A stretch of DNA of 64,000 nt from JADKIH01 sp964595205 (GCA_964595205.1 CAZQOQ010000029.1:1-64000); one strand, 5' to 3'. Counted from the stretch's first letter, positions 7,910 to 17,212 are shown. Made by a program: numbers and translations. Notes: generated by a model not told the origin, from the letters alone.

Positions 7910-10169
7910 TTCTACCACACATACAAAAGGCGAATCAATTTACCTCGACGATATTCCTTTAATTGCCGGGACATTGTTTGCGGCCGTTTATGATTCTCCG
8001 GTTGCCCATGGAAAAATTACGGGCATTGACTTATCCGCAGCAAGATCGTCCGAAGGAGTCGCCGGCATTTTTACAGCTAAAGACATTCCCGGTGAAAATC
8101 AGATCGGAGGTATCGTACCCGACGAAGAATTACTTGCAGGAGAACGTGTTCATTTTTCCGGAATGCCTGTAGTGCTCGTTGTGGCGGAATCCCCGGAGCT
8201 GGCGCGGGCAGCCGCGAAAAAAGTGAAAGTGGAAATCACGCCTTTGCATGTGATCACCGATCCGCGTGAGGCTAAACAAAAAAATGAACTGATCGTTCCG
8301 CCCCGGACTTTCAGGATTGGAGACAGTGCGAATGCATGGAAGGACTGTGAATATGTCTTTGAAGGGAAAGCCGATTCTAACGGACAGGAACATTTGTATA
8401 TAGAAACTCAGGGTGCATACAGCATTCCGCAGGAAAATAATTCGATCAGGGTCATTTCATCTACACAGGGCCCGACAGCAGTTCAGCGTTGCTGCGCCCG
8501 AGTGCTTGGTTATCCCATGCACAGGATCGAAGTCGATGTCACGCGCTTGGGTGGAGGTTTCGGCGGTAAGGAAGACCAGGCCAATGCCTGGGCCGCACTC
8601 TGCGCACTCGCCACGCATCACCTCAAGAGGCCGGTTAAATTTTCGCTCGACCGGAAAGAAGATCTGCGAATGACCGGCAAGCGACACCCGTATTCTTCAG
8701 ATTTTAAGATCGGTCTCGACAAAAACCTGAAGATCATTTCTTATGAGGCAACATTCTACCAGGATGCAGGTGCCGCCGCAGATCTTTCTCCTGCTGTACT
8801 CGAGCGGACGCTTTTCCATTGCACTAATTCTTATTATATACCGAATGTAACTGCAACTGCTTACAGTTGCAGGACGAACCTGCCGCCGAATACGGCCTTT
8901 CGCGGTTTCGGCGGACCCCAGGGAATGTTTGTGATCGAAAGCGCTATCGCCAGGGCCGCCGACGAATTGGGGGTTCCTGCTTCCGAGATACAGAAAAAAA
9001 ATCTGATCAGGACCGGAAACGAATTTCCGTATGGACAGAAAGCCGTTAGCGAATCAACAGAATGCTGGGAGAAAGCGGAGGACTTGTATGACATTGGCCA
9101 ACTCCGAAAGGAGATCGATGTTTTCAATAAGCAAAATTACTTTTTAAAAAAGGGGCTGGCTTTTATGCCTGTGTGTTTTGGAATTTCATTTACAAAAACG
9201 TTGATGAACCAGGCCCGTTCGCTCGTTCATATTTATACTGATGGAAGCATAGGCGTCAGCACAGGAGCCGTTGAAATGGGGCAGGGGGTCAATACGAAAA
9301 TACTTCAGGTTGCAGCTGGCGTCTTTTCAGTCGCACCCGACAAGGTGAAAATCAATACGACTAATACTTCGAGAATCGCGAATACCTCTCCTTCTGCAGC
9401 ATCAGCAACCGCCGACCTGAATGGTAAAGCCACCCAGATTGCCTGTGAAGCGATCCTTAGCAGGTTAAAATCAGTAGCTGCAGCGGAACTTAAGTCAGAA
9501 CCCGCATCGATCGAAATCAGGGATGAATCGGTTTTGGTGAATGGAAAAAAATCGGAGCTTGACTGGAAAAAACTGGTAATGGCTGCTTATGTAAAACGTA
9601 TCAGCCTTTCTGAACATGCGCATTATTCGACACCGGAAATTAATTTTGATCTGACAAAAGAAAAGGGGCATCCGTTTTCCTATCATGTTTATGGAACGGC
9701 AATAATCACCGTAACGGTCGATTGTCTTCGTGGAATTTATGAATTCGATTCTGTAAAGGTGGTTCATGATGCAGGCTCGAGCATGAATGAAATCGTCGAC
9801 CGCGGACAATGTGAAGGCGGCATTGTTCAGGGAATCGGCTGGATGACCATGGAAGAACTGATCTATGATAAGAATGGAATATTGAAGAGCAACGCACTTT
9901 CGACTTACAAGGTTCCTGATGTATATTCAGTACCTAAGAAAATCGATCTGCATTTTTTACATACTCAGAAGGATAATCTTGCCGTGATGCGCTCCAAGGC
10001 CGTAGGTGAGCCTCCTTTGATGTATGGCATCGGTGCTTTCTTTGCTTTACGAAATGCGATCATGGCTTTCAATTCTTCCGCGCGGCCTGCATTCTCCGCG
10101 CCGATGACTCCTGAAAAAGTGTTGATGGGATTGTATTCGGCGAAGAAAGTGGTGAGTGAAAATGCCTGA
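7896..10169 (+). CDS. xdhB: Xanthine dehydrogenase molybdenum-binding subunit
   Basis: A 757-residue molybdopterin subunit. Diagnostic motifs appear in order: QEHLYIETQGA (substrate-contacting Glu), GGGFGGKE, the FRGFGGPQG arginine motif that holds purine substrates, EMGQGVNTK, and KAVGEPPL with catalytic Glu705. The Glu and Arg pair argues for xanthine/hypoxanthine rather than aldehydes or CO. It oxidises hypoxanthine and xanthine to urate, feeding the urate oxidase encoded on the opposite strand at 10730. The maturation factor XdhC is about 7 kb away at 17213. Confidence 0.93.
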   Translation: MRNIDSTTHTKGESIYLDDIPLIAGTLFAAVYDSPVAHGKITGIDLSAARSSEGVAGIFTAKDIPGENQIGGIVPDEELLAGERVHFSGMPVVLVVAESPELARAAAKKVKVEITPLHVITDPREAKQKNELIVPPRTFRIGDSANAWKDCEYVFEGKADSNGQEHLYIETQGAYSIPQENNSIRVISSTQGPTAVQRCCARVLGYPMHRIEVDVTRLGGGFGGKEDQANAWAALCALATHHLKRPVKFSLDRKEDLRMTGKRHPYSSDFKIGLDKNLKIISYEATFYQDAGAAADLSPAVLERTLFHCTNSYYIPNVTATAYSCRTNLPPNTAFRGFGGPQGMFVIESAIARAADELGVPASEIQKKNLIRTGNEFPYGQKAVSESTECWEKAEDLYDIGQLRKEIDVFNKQNYFLKKGLAFMPVCFGISFTKTLMNQARSLVHIYTDGSIGVSTGAVEMGQGVNTKILQVAAGVFSVAPDKVKINTTNTSRIANTSPSAASATADLNGKATQIACEAILSRLKSVAAAELKSEPASIEIRDESVLVNGKKSELDWKKLVMAAYVKRISLSEHAHYSTPEINFDLTKEKGHPFSYHVYGTAIITVTVDCLRGIYEFDSVKVVHDAGSSMNEIVDRGQCEGGIVQGIGWMTMEELIYDKNGILKSNALSTYKVPDVYSVPKKIDLHFLHTQKDNLAVMRSKAVGEPPLMYGIGAFFALRNAIMAFNSSARPAFSAPMTPEKVLMGLYSAKKVVSENA

Positions 10170-10192
10170 TGCTTATATTTTACACCATAAAA

Positions 10193-10699
10193 CTACCCTT
10201 CATCCATTCTGCTATCAGCAATATTTTTCCGGATGAAATCCCTGTGATAAACCAGTGTAACTAACAGGCCGATGATGCATCCGGCTATCACAAGGCCGAT
10301 TCTCTGTAGTGTGATGTTCCAGAAATCTGTCTGGTTTGTTTCCATGCCATGCATCATGATGATGATTACGGCGGCAATTGCGGCGCGACTTCCTGCCATT
10401 ACCTTGAATTTATAACAGCCCAGAATCGTGATTATCATGGCTGCAATAATGGAAAATGCATTTGCCGGAAAGAACATCAGGAAAACAAAGCTTGATACGC
10501 CGGCTACAAGGTTTGCTTTTATCCGGGTAATCGCAAGTGGAATCGCCTCCCTGCTCTCAGGTGTCAGTACCAGGATCACAGAAATCACACACCAGCTGAT
10601 GTCAGGATAATTGAATAGCCATGAAAGGAAAAAAACTATTCCGCTGCCGGTGACACATTTCAGAATGTAAAGAAGCAGATTTTTATTTTCCGGGTTCAA
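10193..10699 (-). CDS. Small FUSC/aromatic-acid-exporter-like membrane protein
   Basis: A 168-residue, almost entirely hydrophobic protein with about five transmembrane segments. It resembles the N-terminal membrane half of the FUSC / DUF939 exporter family (early Trp-rich SWLFNYPDISWCVISVI region, basic loop AITRIKANLVAGV). The cytosolic half of full-length family members is absent, so it would have to act as an oligomer. Its position between xdhB and the urate oxidase gene suggests transport of a purine intermediate, but this is inference only. Confidence 0.6.
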   Translation of the reverse strand: MNPENKNLLLYILKCVTGSGIVFFLSWLFNYPDISWCVISVILVLTPESREAIPLAITRIKANLVAGVSSFVFLMFFPANAFSIIAAMIITILGCYKFKVMAGSRAAIAAVIIIMMHGMETNQTDFWNITLQRIGLVIAGCIIGLLVTLVYHRDFIRKNIADSRMDEG

Positions 10700-10729
10700 C
10701 GTCGGCGAAATTATAACTCAATTACTTTT

Positions 10730-12133
10730 CTAATTCAGATTTGCTCCCTGTGTAATCCACCTTCCGATCAGTTCCCGCTCATCATCAGTGATTCCGGTCT
10801 TATTCCCCTGCGGCATTGTCTTCGTCTGCACAACCCTGAACATAATTCTCTCCTTTTGTTTCACGATCTGTTCGGGTGTGTCGAAGGCAATTCCATTCGG
10901 AGCTGTCTTTTGAACATCGTCAGTGGGATGAGAAGAATGGCAGCTCTCGCACCTTTTGCTGAAGATGGGCTGAACTTCAGCAAAAGCAACAGGAGAAGTG
11001 TTTATTTCCGGTTTCTCCGGAGCGGTTACAAAGACAAGTGCAAAAAGGGCAATCGCCCCGATTACCAGAAACCGGAGATCCGCCTTTTCTTTTTCGTAGA
11101 GATTGATGTAATGCCTCACGGCTACACTGCCAATCGTGAGTACCGCCAGGATGGCCCAATTGAATGCCGGTGCGAAAGTTCCTGGAAAGTGATTGCTGAT
11201 CATCACAAATATGACCGGCAGCGTGATGTAGTTGTTATGCAGCGATCGCAATCCTGCAACTTTTGCCCTTGTCAGATTAAGGGGCAGGTTATTTCTTGCA
11301 GCAAAGACAAGATCTTTTTGTGAAGGTATGATCGTGAAAAAAACATTTCCGGCCATGATGGTTCCAAGCAGCGCGCCAACGTGAATGAATGCCGCTCGTC
11401 CGCTCAGGAACCGGCTCAGTACATATGAAATAACGATTAGTATTATTAATCCGGTAATGCCGAAGAGTTTGGGTCTGGCGAGCAGGAACGAACGACACAT
11501 CAGGTCGTAGATCAGCCAGCCTGAAACAAGCGAGCCAATGCCAATCAATACTGCGGTGGCCGGGGTAATACTGCTGACTGACGGATCTACCATAAATGAT
11601 TTCGCATTCAGGTAATAAACGAGTGTGAGAAGTATGATGCCTGTGAGCCATGTAAAATATGCTTCATATTTAAACCAGTGCAGTTTTTCCGGAATCATTT
11701 CCGGTGCGCCTTTGAATTTCTCAACGTAATAAAAACCGCCGCCATGGATGGCCCATAAATTACCTGCAAGCTCATCTCTCAGGTTCTTTGTGCGGTTTAA
11801 ACTGTTCTCCAGGAAGATGAAATAAAACGAAGCACCAATCCATGCAATCCCCAAAACCACATGTGCCCATCTGACGACGAGATTCAGCCATTCAATCAGA
11901 TGACTTACCATTCCGGAACCGGAAATAAGTGGATAAAGGAAATAGCCGAGAAGGCAAATGACTGCGACGATGAAGAACAATATACGCGCAGTTTTAATTT
12001 CGCCGACTGTCTCTTCATCAGCTTCCAGTATTTTTTTTCTTTTGAGAACCCGGAAGACTTCATTCAGCAGGAAGGCAGAAAGAAACAGAATTACGATGAA
12101 AAAAAAGAAGACAAATTCAAATGATAGCGTCAT
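10730..12133 (-). CDS. puuD: PuuD-type membrane urate oxidase with C-terminal cytochrome c domain
   Basis: A 467-residue protein with eight or so membrane helices followed by a c-type cytochrome domain. The membrane part carries family-typical WAHVVLGIAWIGASFYF and GGGFYYVEKF sequences. The heme site CESCH is at residues 395-399, with a probable axial Met near 440 (TKTMPQG). PuuD proteins oxidise urate to 5-hydroxyisourate and pass electrons to the respiratory chain rather than making hydrogen peroxide as soluble uricase does. Adjacent HIU hydrolase and OHCU decarboxylase genes supply the next two steps. It is followed eight bases downstream of the DUF6986-like gene, on the same strand. Confidence 0.9.
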   Translation of the reverse strand: MTLSFEFVFFFFIVILFLSAFLLNEVFRVLKRKKILEADEETVGEIKTARILFFIVAVICLLGYFLYPLISGSGMVSHLIEWLNLVVRWAHVVLGIAWIGASFYFIFLENSLNRTKNLRDELAGNLWAIHGGGFYYVEKFKGAPEMIPEKLHWFKYEAYFTWLTGIILLTLVYYLNAKSFMVDPSVSSITPATAVLIGIGSLVSGWLIYDLMCRSFLLARPKLFGITGLIILIVISYVLSRFLSGRAAFIHVGALLGTIMAGNVFFTIIPSQKDLVFAARNNLPLNLTRAKVAGLRSLHNNYITLPVIFVMISNHFPGTFAPAFNWAILAVLTIGSVAVRHYINLYEKEKADLRFLVIGAIALFALVFVTAPEKPEINTSPVAFAEVQPIFSKRCESCHSSHPTDDVQKTAPNGIAFDTPEQIVKQKERIMFRVVQTKTMPQGNKTGITDDERELIGRWITQGANLN

Positions 12134-12141
12134 CCCTGAGA

Positions 12142-13599
12142 TTATTTATGTCCGCGTCTTCCGAGAAGTATCCGGTAGAAGGATCTGCTGCGTATTTCGT
12201 CGAGTGTAAGTCCTGTTTCCAGGACTTCCTTTTCTGTTATTGCCCCGCAGTTTAGAGCCTTTAGGAAATAATTCAATAGTCCCTGACCGGTAGCGGCATC
12301 GTCAAATACATCGCCAGAGAGAGTCGCCTGCGCCGCTTTTTCGACGAAATTTTTTAATCTCACTGTGGCATCTTCATAACTATCCAGGAAAAATGTATAG
12401 ACAGCCGCATACCTCATCGGAAGTTGTGAAGGATGCAGATCCCATCCCTGGTAAAAGCCGTTGATGAGTGAATGCATGGTATGCCCGAATCCAAGTTTCC
12501 ATGCTTTGTAAACAACTTCACGGTTTTCTTTTTCCTGCTGTGCATTGAGGTTTTCCCCCCTGTGCGGACCGACGGGCATTACGTTGGTCGCACCGTCGGA
12601 CAACATGATACCTGTTCCGCCGAGCGCCACTCTCGTCATATGATGTGCGAAATCACATACTGGATGATCCATCGTCTGGTATTTCGCGGTGATGTTGCAT
12701 GACGCTGTATAATCATACGTTCCAAAATGTGCGGCAATGCATCTGCCTTTTCCGGCCCTGATCAGTGACAACAACGGATTTTTTCCATCTGCATCCATGA
12801 TTGCCTGCGTTGCTTCCACCATCATTTCCATTTTGAGTGAATGCGGCAGCAGCTTATGTTCGTGTTCGAATATTTCAAAGAGTCTTGCAAGTGCAGCGAT
12901 TTGCTCCGGGATCGTAACTTTCGGAAGCATTACCACGAAGTTGTCAGGCAATTTGCCTCCGGTTTTTGCGAGCAGCGTTGAAAGAAAAATATCAAGCGTC
13001 CGGATTCCTCTTTGTTTCAGGTCCTCGGTAAATGGCTTGATGCGAATACCAATAAAAGGGGAGATCGTCTTTTCTTTCATTCCCTTCGCTAATTCTGTCG
13101 CGGCATTCAGGGCCGCCTCATCCTCTTCGGCATCCGAACGGTTTCCAAAACCATCTTCGAAGTCGATTCGAAAATCTTCAACGCCTTCGGTTTTTAATTT
13201 TGCAATGATCTTCCTGTGGACGAGGTAAGGAAGCCAAAATGCTTCTTTCTTTATATCGGCGTCGCTGAGCTTATCCAATCGATCTTTTAATGCAGAAATT
13301 TCCCGGTCACTGTCGGGAAGAGATTCCGAACCTTTTAGATTCAACACTTTCGCCAATACGGAAAAATCAGGTGCATACTGCAGAAAGCTATTCAAAGCTG
13401 CAATTCCTAATTTATCAGTCGTGTCCGACTTAAACCTGTTGGCGCCGCCATACACCGTATGCACGGGCTGCCTGTCCGGTAGTTCTCCGGGATAAATTTT
13501 TTGAAAGGATGAATTTGCAGCTTTCAGATCTTTCAATACTTCTTCATATGCCTCGTTGGGAATAGATAATTTCATTCTGAATTTGGTGTTGGTTAACAA
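12142..13599 (-). CDS. CitE/malate-synthase-like TIM-barrel protein (DUF6986-like)
   Basis: A 485-residue protein of the HpcH/HpaI aldolase / citrate lyase beta / malate synthase superfamily, closest in appearance to the DUF6986 group. Visible pieces are FRIDFEDGFG (acidic metal-site loop), GIRIKPF (substrate Arg strand), VMLPKV, EMMVEATQAIMDADGK (metal Glu region) and HFGTYDYTASC near the middle, then a family-specific PVGPHRG segment. The reaction is not known. The setting, inside a urate-to-ureidoglycolate operon whose end product is glyoxylate, suggests condensation of glyoxylate with an acyl-CoA, but this is inference. The start could instead be Met9 (13575). Confidence 0.7.
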   Translation of the reverse strand: MLTNTKFRMKLSIPNEAYEEVLKDLKAANSSFQKIYPGELPDRQPVHTVYGGANRFKSDTTDKLGIAALNSFLQYAPDFSVLAKVLNLKGSESLPDSDREISALKDRLDKLSDADIKKEAFWLPYLVHRKIIAKLKTEGVEDFRIDFEDGFGNRSDAEEDEAALNAATELAKGMKEKTISPFIGIRIKPFTEDLKQRGIRTLDIFLSTLLAKTGGKLPDNFVVMLPKVTIPEQIAALARLFEIFEHEHKLLPHSLKMEMMVEATQAIMDADGKNPLLSLIRAGKGRCIAAHFGTYDYTASCNITAKYQTMDHPVCDFAHHMTRVALGGTGIMLSDGATNVMPVGPHRGENLNAQQEKENREVVYKAWKLGFGHTMHSLINGFYQGWDLHPSQLPMRYAAVYTFFLDSYEDATVRLKNFVEKAAQATLSGDVFDDAATGQGLLNYFLKALNCGAITEKEVLETGLTLDEIRSRSFYRILLGRRGHK

Positions 13600-13701
13600 T
13601 AAGGACTCGTTTTTGAAAACAGGTGGTCAAGATACGAAAGTAGTTTTCATTTCGAATTCAATGGACTGATAAATTTGAAAGTTAAATCGTGTATTCCTGG
13701 T

Positions 13702-14040
13702 TCAGCTGCCCCTGTAAGTGGAGTACCCGTACGGATTAAGCAATAAAGGCACATGATAATGAGAGTCGTCTGTTATTTCAAACTCTATGGTTACAGCGGG
13801 GTAAAGTCCTTTCACGTCATTTGTTTTGAAATATGTGCGGGTGTCAAAGACAAGGCGATAAACTCCTTTAGGAATTTTTTTTTCAAGTGGAAGAAGGTTC
13901 TTTATCCTTCCATCGTTGTCAGTAATTCCATTTCCCAACTGTTTCCAAATTCCGGAAGAATGATGTTCAAGTGAAACGCTGATACCACCGGCAGGCTTGC
14001 CGGCAGATGTATCTAAAACATGTGTGGTTATCTGGCTCAT
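13702..14040 (-). CDS. 5-hydroxyisourate hydrolase (transthyretin-related)
   Basis: A 112-residue transthyretin-like protein with every hallmark of HIU hydrolase: the N-terminal THVLDTSAGKPA motif with its active-site His (about residue 7) and the C-terminal tetrapeptide YRGS, plus the internal Arg/His strand residues. It hydrolyses the PuuD product 5-hydroxyisourate to OHCU. No signal peptide, so it is cytosolic. It overlaps the OHCU decarboxylase gene by four bases (ATGA-type coupling), and DUF6986-like and puuD lie downstream on the same strand. Confidence 0.95.
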   Translation of the reverse strand: MSQITTHVLDTSAGKPAGGISVSLEHHSSGIWKQLGNGITDNDGRIKNLLPLEKKIPKGVYRLVFDTRTYFKTNDVKGLYPAVTIEFEITDDSHYHVPLLLNPYGYSTYRGS

Positions 14041-14561
14041 GCGAAAATTTTATCTATACGAAGGTGCGTAATTTTATTTTGTTCAATGGCAGCAATGTGC
14101 AATTCTTTTTCAGGGTCATTGTTCAAACGATTTTTCAGAATTTCCAGCATTTCGTCGGCAGATTTTCCTGTGGCACAAACAATGAAAATGTAACCGAATT
14201 TTTTTTGGTACTCAACATTTAGTGCACGAAGTTCATCCAGCACCGGTTGCCCCGCATCCCTAACGCCCGCTTGTTCCTGCCCGGCCCATTCTTTTGTGGA
14301 GGTGAAATTTTTAATTTCGTTTTCGTTATCACCGATTTTCGGATGATGCGAGAATGCTTCAAGCCAGTCAGTTTTCGATCTTGAGAACCAGGACCGGTCA
14401 GAACATATTTTCAAATCTTCAGTTGATGGGAAAGGAAAGTGTTGCATTAGATCATCTAACCATGCTGTGGACCCGCAGCATTTAAACAAGTCTTCTTTTG
14501 CTTTTTCAGCTCCACGTCTGTTGAATTCGTCAAGTGTCATTTTATGCTGATATATTTCCAA
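14037..14561 (-). CDS. uraD: OHCU decarboxylase
   Basis: A 174-residue protein of the 2-oxo-4-hydroxy-4-carboxy-5-ureidoimidazoline decarboxylase family. The catalytic His lies in the HHPKIGD motif at about residues 72-78, and the EWAGQEQAGV motif near residue 92 and the FIVCATGKSADEML segment are typical. It sets the stereochemistry of the pathway by giving S-allantoin. The gene overlaps allantoicase upstream by 20 bases and HIU hydrolase downstream by four, so the three are one tight transcription unit. Confidence 0.93.
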   Translation of the reverse strand: MEIYQHKMTLDEFNRRGAEKAKEDLFKCCGSTAWLDDLMQHFPFPSTEDLKICSDRSWFSRSKTDWLEAFSHHPKIGDNENEIKNFTSTKEWAGQEQAGVRDAGQPVLDELRALNVEYQKKFGYIFIVCATGKSADEMLEILKNRLNNDPEKELHIAAIEQNKITHLRIDKIFA

Positions 14562-15546
14562 AGAGCCTCATCCTGCTTATGCCTCCATCAGGAAAGATCG
14601 TGAGTCGCACATGAGTAAATGGTCCTTTGTTTATTAATTCCCTGGTAAAAAAATGTTCGTGATCTGCTTTTAACTTCGTCTGGGGTAAAATCACAGACCA
14701 TTGAACATCCTGCGTATTCAATTTTACCTCATCGATAAGTGATATGTTGCAACCTTCAATCATGCAACTGTCAGGATAATTTCCTTTGAAATGACAGGTG
14801 TCTACCAATGCCTCATTGATGATTCCTTTATGTGCAAGCCGTACAATCACCCAGTCTTTATTTCCGGGCGTGCGATTTCTTTTTGTCTCCCAGCCATCAC
14901 CCATGTTGACTCCGCGGCCAGGCATGATCAGGTTATCCATGTGGCTAAAGAACATGTCGTTGCAGAGAATAGACCTGGCTCCGTTTACCGCTGCGGCGAG
15001 ATCTATTCTTTCATCTTTCTTTACCTTTTCCCATTCTCTGAAAACATCGCCATACACTTTCAGACGAGCCACTCCGCCATCGGGAAAAATATTTAAACGA
15101 AGATGAGTGTAAACATTTTGATTCTTTATTTCGAAAAAGTTCTGACTCCCCGGCTGAAGCGGGGAACGCGGAAGTATTTCAGTCCATTGTATATTTTCGA
15201 TGTCAGTATTTCCGTTGCCGGCATTAGCAGCATCAACAGAAGCAAACGGAGGATGATTTCCCAGGAAATGGTTTGTGTCGATGTCGAGACCGTGAATGAT
15301 TCCGGATGTGGCAAGACGAATGACACACCAGTCATTTCCCGGAATGCGTTTTCTCCTGGATTCCCATCCATCCATCCACTTTCCCCTGTCAGTATATTTA
15401 TCCGGAATAAAAATGCCTCTACCGGCTTTGAGTAAATTCTCTTTCTCAGCAAAAAAATCGTCGCTGCAAAGCAAGGCCTTGCCTCCAAGCCGCTCGGCTG
15501 CAAGATCTGTTAATTTCGTAAACGACGGTAAATTAATTTCGTTCAT
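14542..15546 (-). CDS. alc: Allantoicase
   Basis: A 334-residue protein made of two tandem allantoicase beta-sandwich domains (about residues 20-170 and 190-330). The repeat is visible by eye: each half has ALLCSDDFF / SILCNDMFF, a Gly-rich WESRRKRIPGNDW / WETKRNRTPGNKDW stretch, a GLDIDTNHFLGN / EALVDTCHFKGN stretch, and THLRLNIFPDGG / THVRLTIFPDGG. It converts allantoate to ureidoglycolate and urea. No ureidoglycolate lyase or urease is seen in the window. Its upstream gap holds a heptamer array. Confidence 0.95.
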   Translation of the reverse strand: MNEINLPSFTKLTDLAAERLGGKALLCSDDFFAEKENLLKAGRGIFIPDKYTDRGKWMDGWESRRKRIPGNDWCVIRLATSGIIHGLDIDTNHFLGNHPPFASVDAANAGNGNTDIENIQWTEILPRSPLQPGSQNFFEIKNQNVYTHLRLNIFPDGGVARLKVYGDVFREWEKVKKDERIDLAAAVNGARSILCNDMFFSHMDNLIMPGRGVNMGDGWETKRNRTPGNKDWVIVRLAHKGIINEALVDTCHFKGNYPDSCMIEGCNISLIDEVKLNTQDVQWSVILPQTKLKADHEHFFTRELINKGPFTHVRLTIFPDGGISRMRLFGNISA

Positions 15547-15583
15547 ATTTGTATTCTAGCATTCTAATTTTTTTATTTTAAAA

Positions 15584-15655
15584 ATCAAAAATCAGCAATC
15601 AGCAATCAGCAATCAGCAATCAACAATCAACAATCAACCAACTACTGACTACTGA
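15584..15655. repeat. ATCAGCA/ATCAACA heptamer array
   Basis: About eight tandem 7-bp units, first ATCAGCA and then ATCAACA, followed by ACTACTGACTACTGA. The array occupies the gap between the allantoinase stop and the allantoicase start (both minus strand), so it lies in the presumed leader of the allantoicase operon. Unit length matches the heptamers at 3643-3718 and 23607-23678. Confidence 0.85.
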
Positions 15656-15671
15656 TTTTTAACCCAAACCC

Positions 15672-17024
15672 TCATCCTTCCACCCTCATCAACTTCCCCG
15701 CATGTAAATTTACAAACTCATTCCTGTCAAACACTATTTTTCCATTAACGATTGTTTGCTGAACTTCTCCTAATAGATTTTTTCCGGCATATGGAGTCAG
15801 CTTATGTCTGTGTTGAATTTTATCGCTGTTTAATGAAAATACTTTTTCAGGATTCCAGATAACAATATCGGCATCAAATCCTTCGCTAATTTTTCCTTTC
15901 GAGTATTCTAGTTTTAAAAAACGGGCAGGATTGAGGCATAACCATTGATAAATTTTTTCAATCGGAATATTTCTCTCGGATGCAGCTTTCCAGATGACCG
16001 GAAGTGAAAACTGCAGTCCGGCAATTCCACCCCAGGCTTTTTCGAAGTTGCCGCTTTCTGTTTCTTTAAGATTTGGAGGGGCAGGGGAATGATCTGTTGC
16101 AATGAAATCGATTAGCCCTGACTTCAATGCATCCCAGAGTTTTTCATTGTTTTCTCTTTCGCGAATCGGCGGAGCGCATTTAAGCAGTGTGTTCTTATCG
16201 GCAATTTCTTCCGCAGAAAAAAACAGGTAATGCGGTGCGGTTTCAACGGTAAGTGGTAGCCCGTCTTCACGTGCCTTCTGAATCATGGGCAAAGCTTCGG
16301 CGGATGACAGATGAACGATGTGTACATGTCCCTTTGTTTCGCGACATAAATTAATCATTTCCCTGATGGCATTATTTTCCCACGACCTGGGACGGGAACG
16401 TAAATATGCAGCATAGCTACCAGGATTATTTTTTAATTGATGCATTCCATCATGCTCTTCACTCAGCTCACAATGAACCAGCAACGGGAGATCGTATTTT
16501 TTCAGAATAAGTAAAACGTCGCGCAGCTGTTTCACGGCAGTCTCTGGAAAGTCGTCGATACCAGAATGTGTCAGGAAGGCCTTTAGTCCAAAGACTCCAT
16601 TTTGTAAGAGGTCTTCGAGTTCATTTAAATTGCCGGGAACCACTCCTCCCCAAAAACCGCAGTTGACATGGGCATATTTTCCTGCCGCTTCGATTTTCAA
16701 TTTTAAATTTTTATGGGAAGTAGTGACGGGAGTGGAATTCAACGGCATATCAATCAATGTGGTAATTCCCCCGGCAGCGGCCGACCGAGTTCCTGTATCA
16801 AAGCCTTCCCATTCAGTCCGGCCCGGCTCGTTGATGTGAACATGCGGATCGATGATGCCCGGCATTACTACATCATTTCCCGCATCAATAAATTTTTCAA
16901 AAGAGCTTTCGGTATCTTCGTTGACAATGGAATGAATTTTACCATCGGAGATATTTACTTTTCCATCGATGAAGCCACCAGGAATTAATATACGGCTGCT
17001 CTTTATTACCAGGTCAAAATGCAT
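15672..17024 (-). CDS. allB: Allantoinase
   Basis: A 450-residue cyclic amidohydrolase, paralogous to the dihydropyrimidinase at 2048-3430. Metal ligands are present: His61 and His63 (DPHVHINEPGR), carboxylated Lys148 (FGLKAFL), His184 (LLVHCELS), the HIVHLSSAEAL histidine and the ATDHSPAP aspartate. The EPGRTEWEGF sequence after the first histidines and the THSGI after the lysine are characteristic of allantoinase, distinguishing it from dihydropyrimidinase. It opens allantoin to allantoate for the allantoicase encoded downstream. First gene of the minus-strand purine unit. Confidence 0.95.
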   Translation of the reverse strand: MHFDLVIKSSRILIPGGFIDGKVNISDGKIHSIVNEDTESSFEKFIDAGNDVVMPGIIDPHVHINEPGRTEWEGFDTGTRSAAAGGITTLIDMPLNSTPVTTSHKNLKLKIEAAGKYAHVNCGFWGGVVPGNLNELEDLLQNGVFGLKAFLTHSGIDDFPETAVKQLRDVLLILKKYDLPLLVHCELSEEHDGMHQLKNNPGSYAAYLRSRPRSWENNAIREMINLCRETKGHVHIVHLSSAEALPMIQKAREDGLPLTVETAPHYLFFSAEEIADKNTLLKCAPPIRERENNEKLWDALKSGLIDFIATDHSPAPPNLKETESGNFEKAWGGIAGLQFSLPVIWKAASERNIPIEKIYQWLCLNPARFLKLEYSKGKISEGFDADIVIWNPEKVFSLNSDKIQHRHKLTPYAGKNLLGEVQQTIVNGKIVFDRNEFVNLHAGKLMRVEG

Positions 17025-17124
17025 TGATCATGTTTAATGTCTGACAAAAATAGAATTTAATTCTCATAGAAATTTGAAATGAAGTTTTTCAAGGTAATAA
17101 TTAATTCCGGAAACCCTGAATTTT

Positions 17125-17132
17125 TATCTTTC
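17125..17132 (+). promoter_or_regulatory. Putative -7 element for xdhC
   Basis: TATCTTTC resembles the Bacteroidota -7 consensus TAnnTTTG (7 of 8). It lies about 80 bases before the chosen ATG of xdhC. No clear -33 TTTG was found at ideal spacing, so the call is tentative. Confidence 0.3.
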
Positions 17133-17212
17133 AATTGCAGATATTTGTCAATGCATGTGCACTGTTAGGAGTTCAAAAGTATGCAGCCGTCGGTCTTAGT
17201 TTAGGAATATCA

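Noticed and set aside
17135..17212. Longer xdhC start at TTG
   Set aside because: The extra residues do not match the family start, and the -7-like element would lie too close to the TTG.
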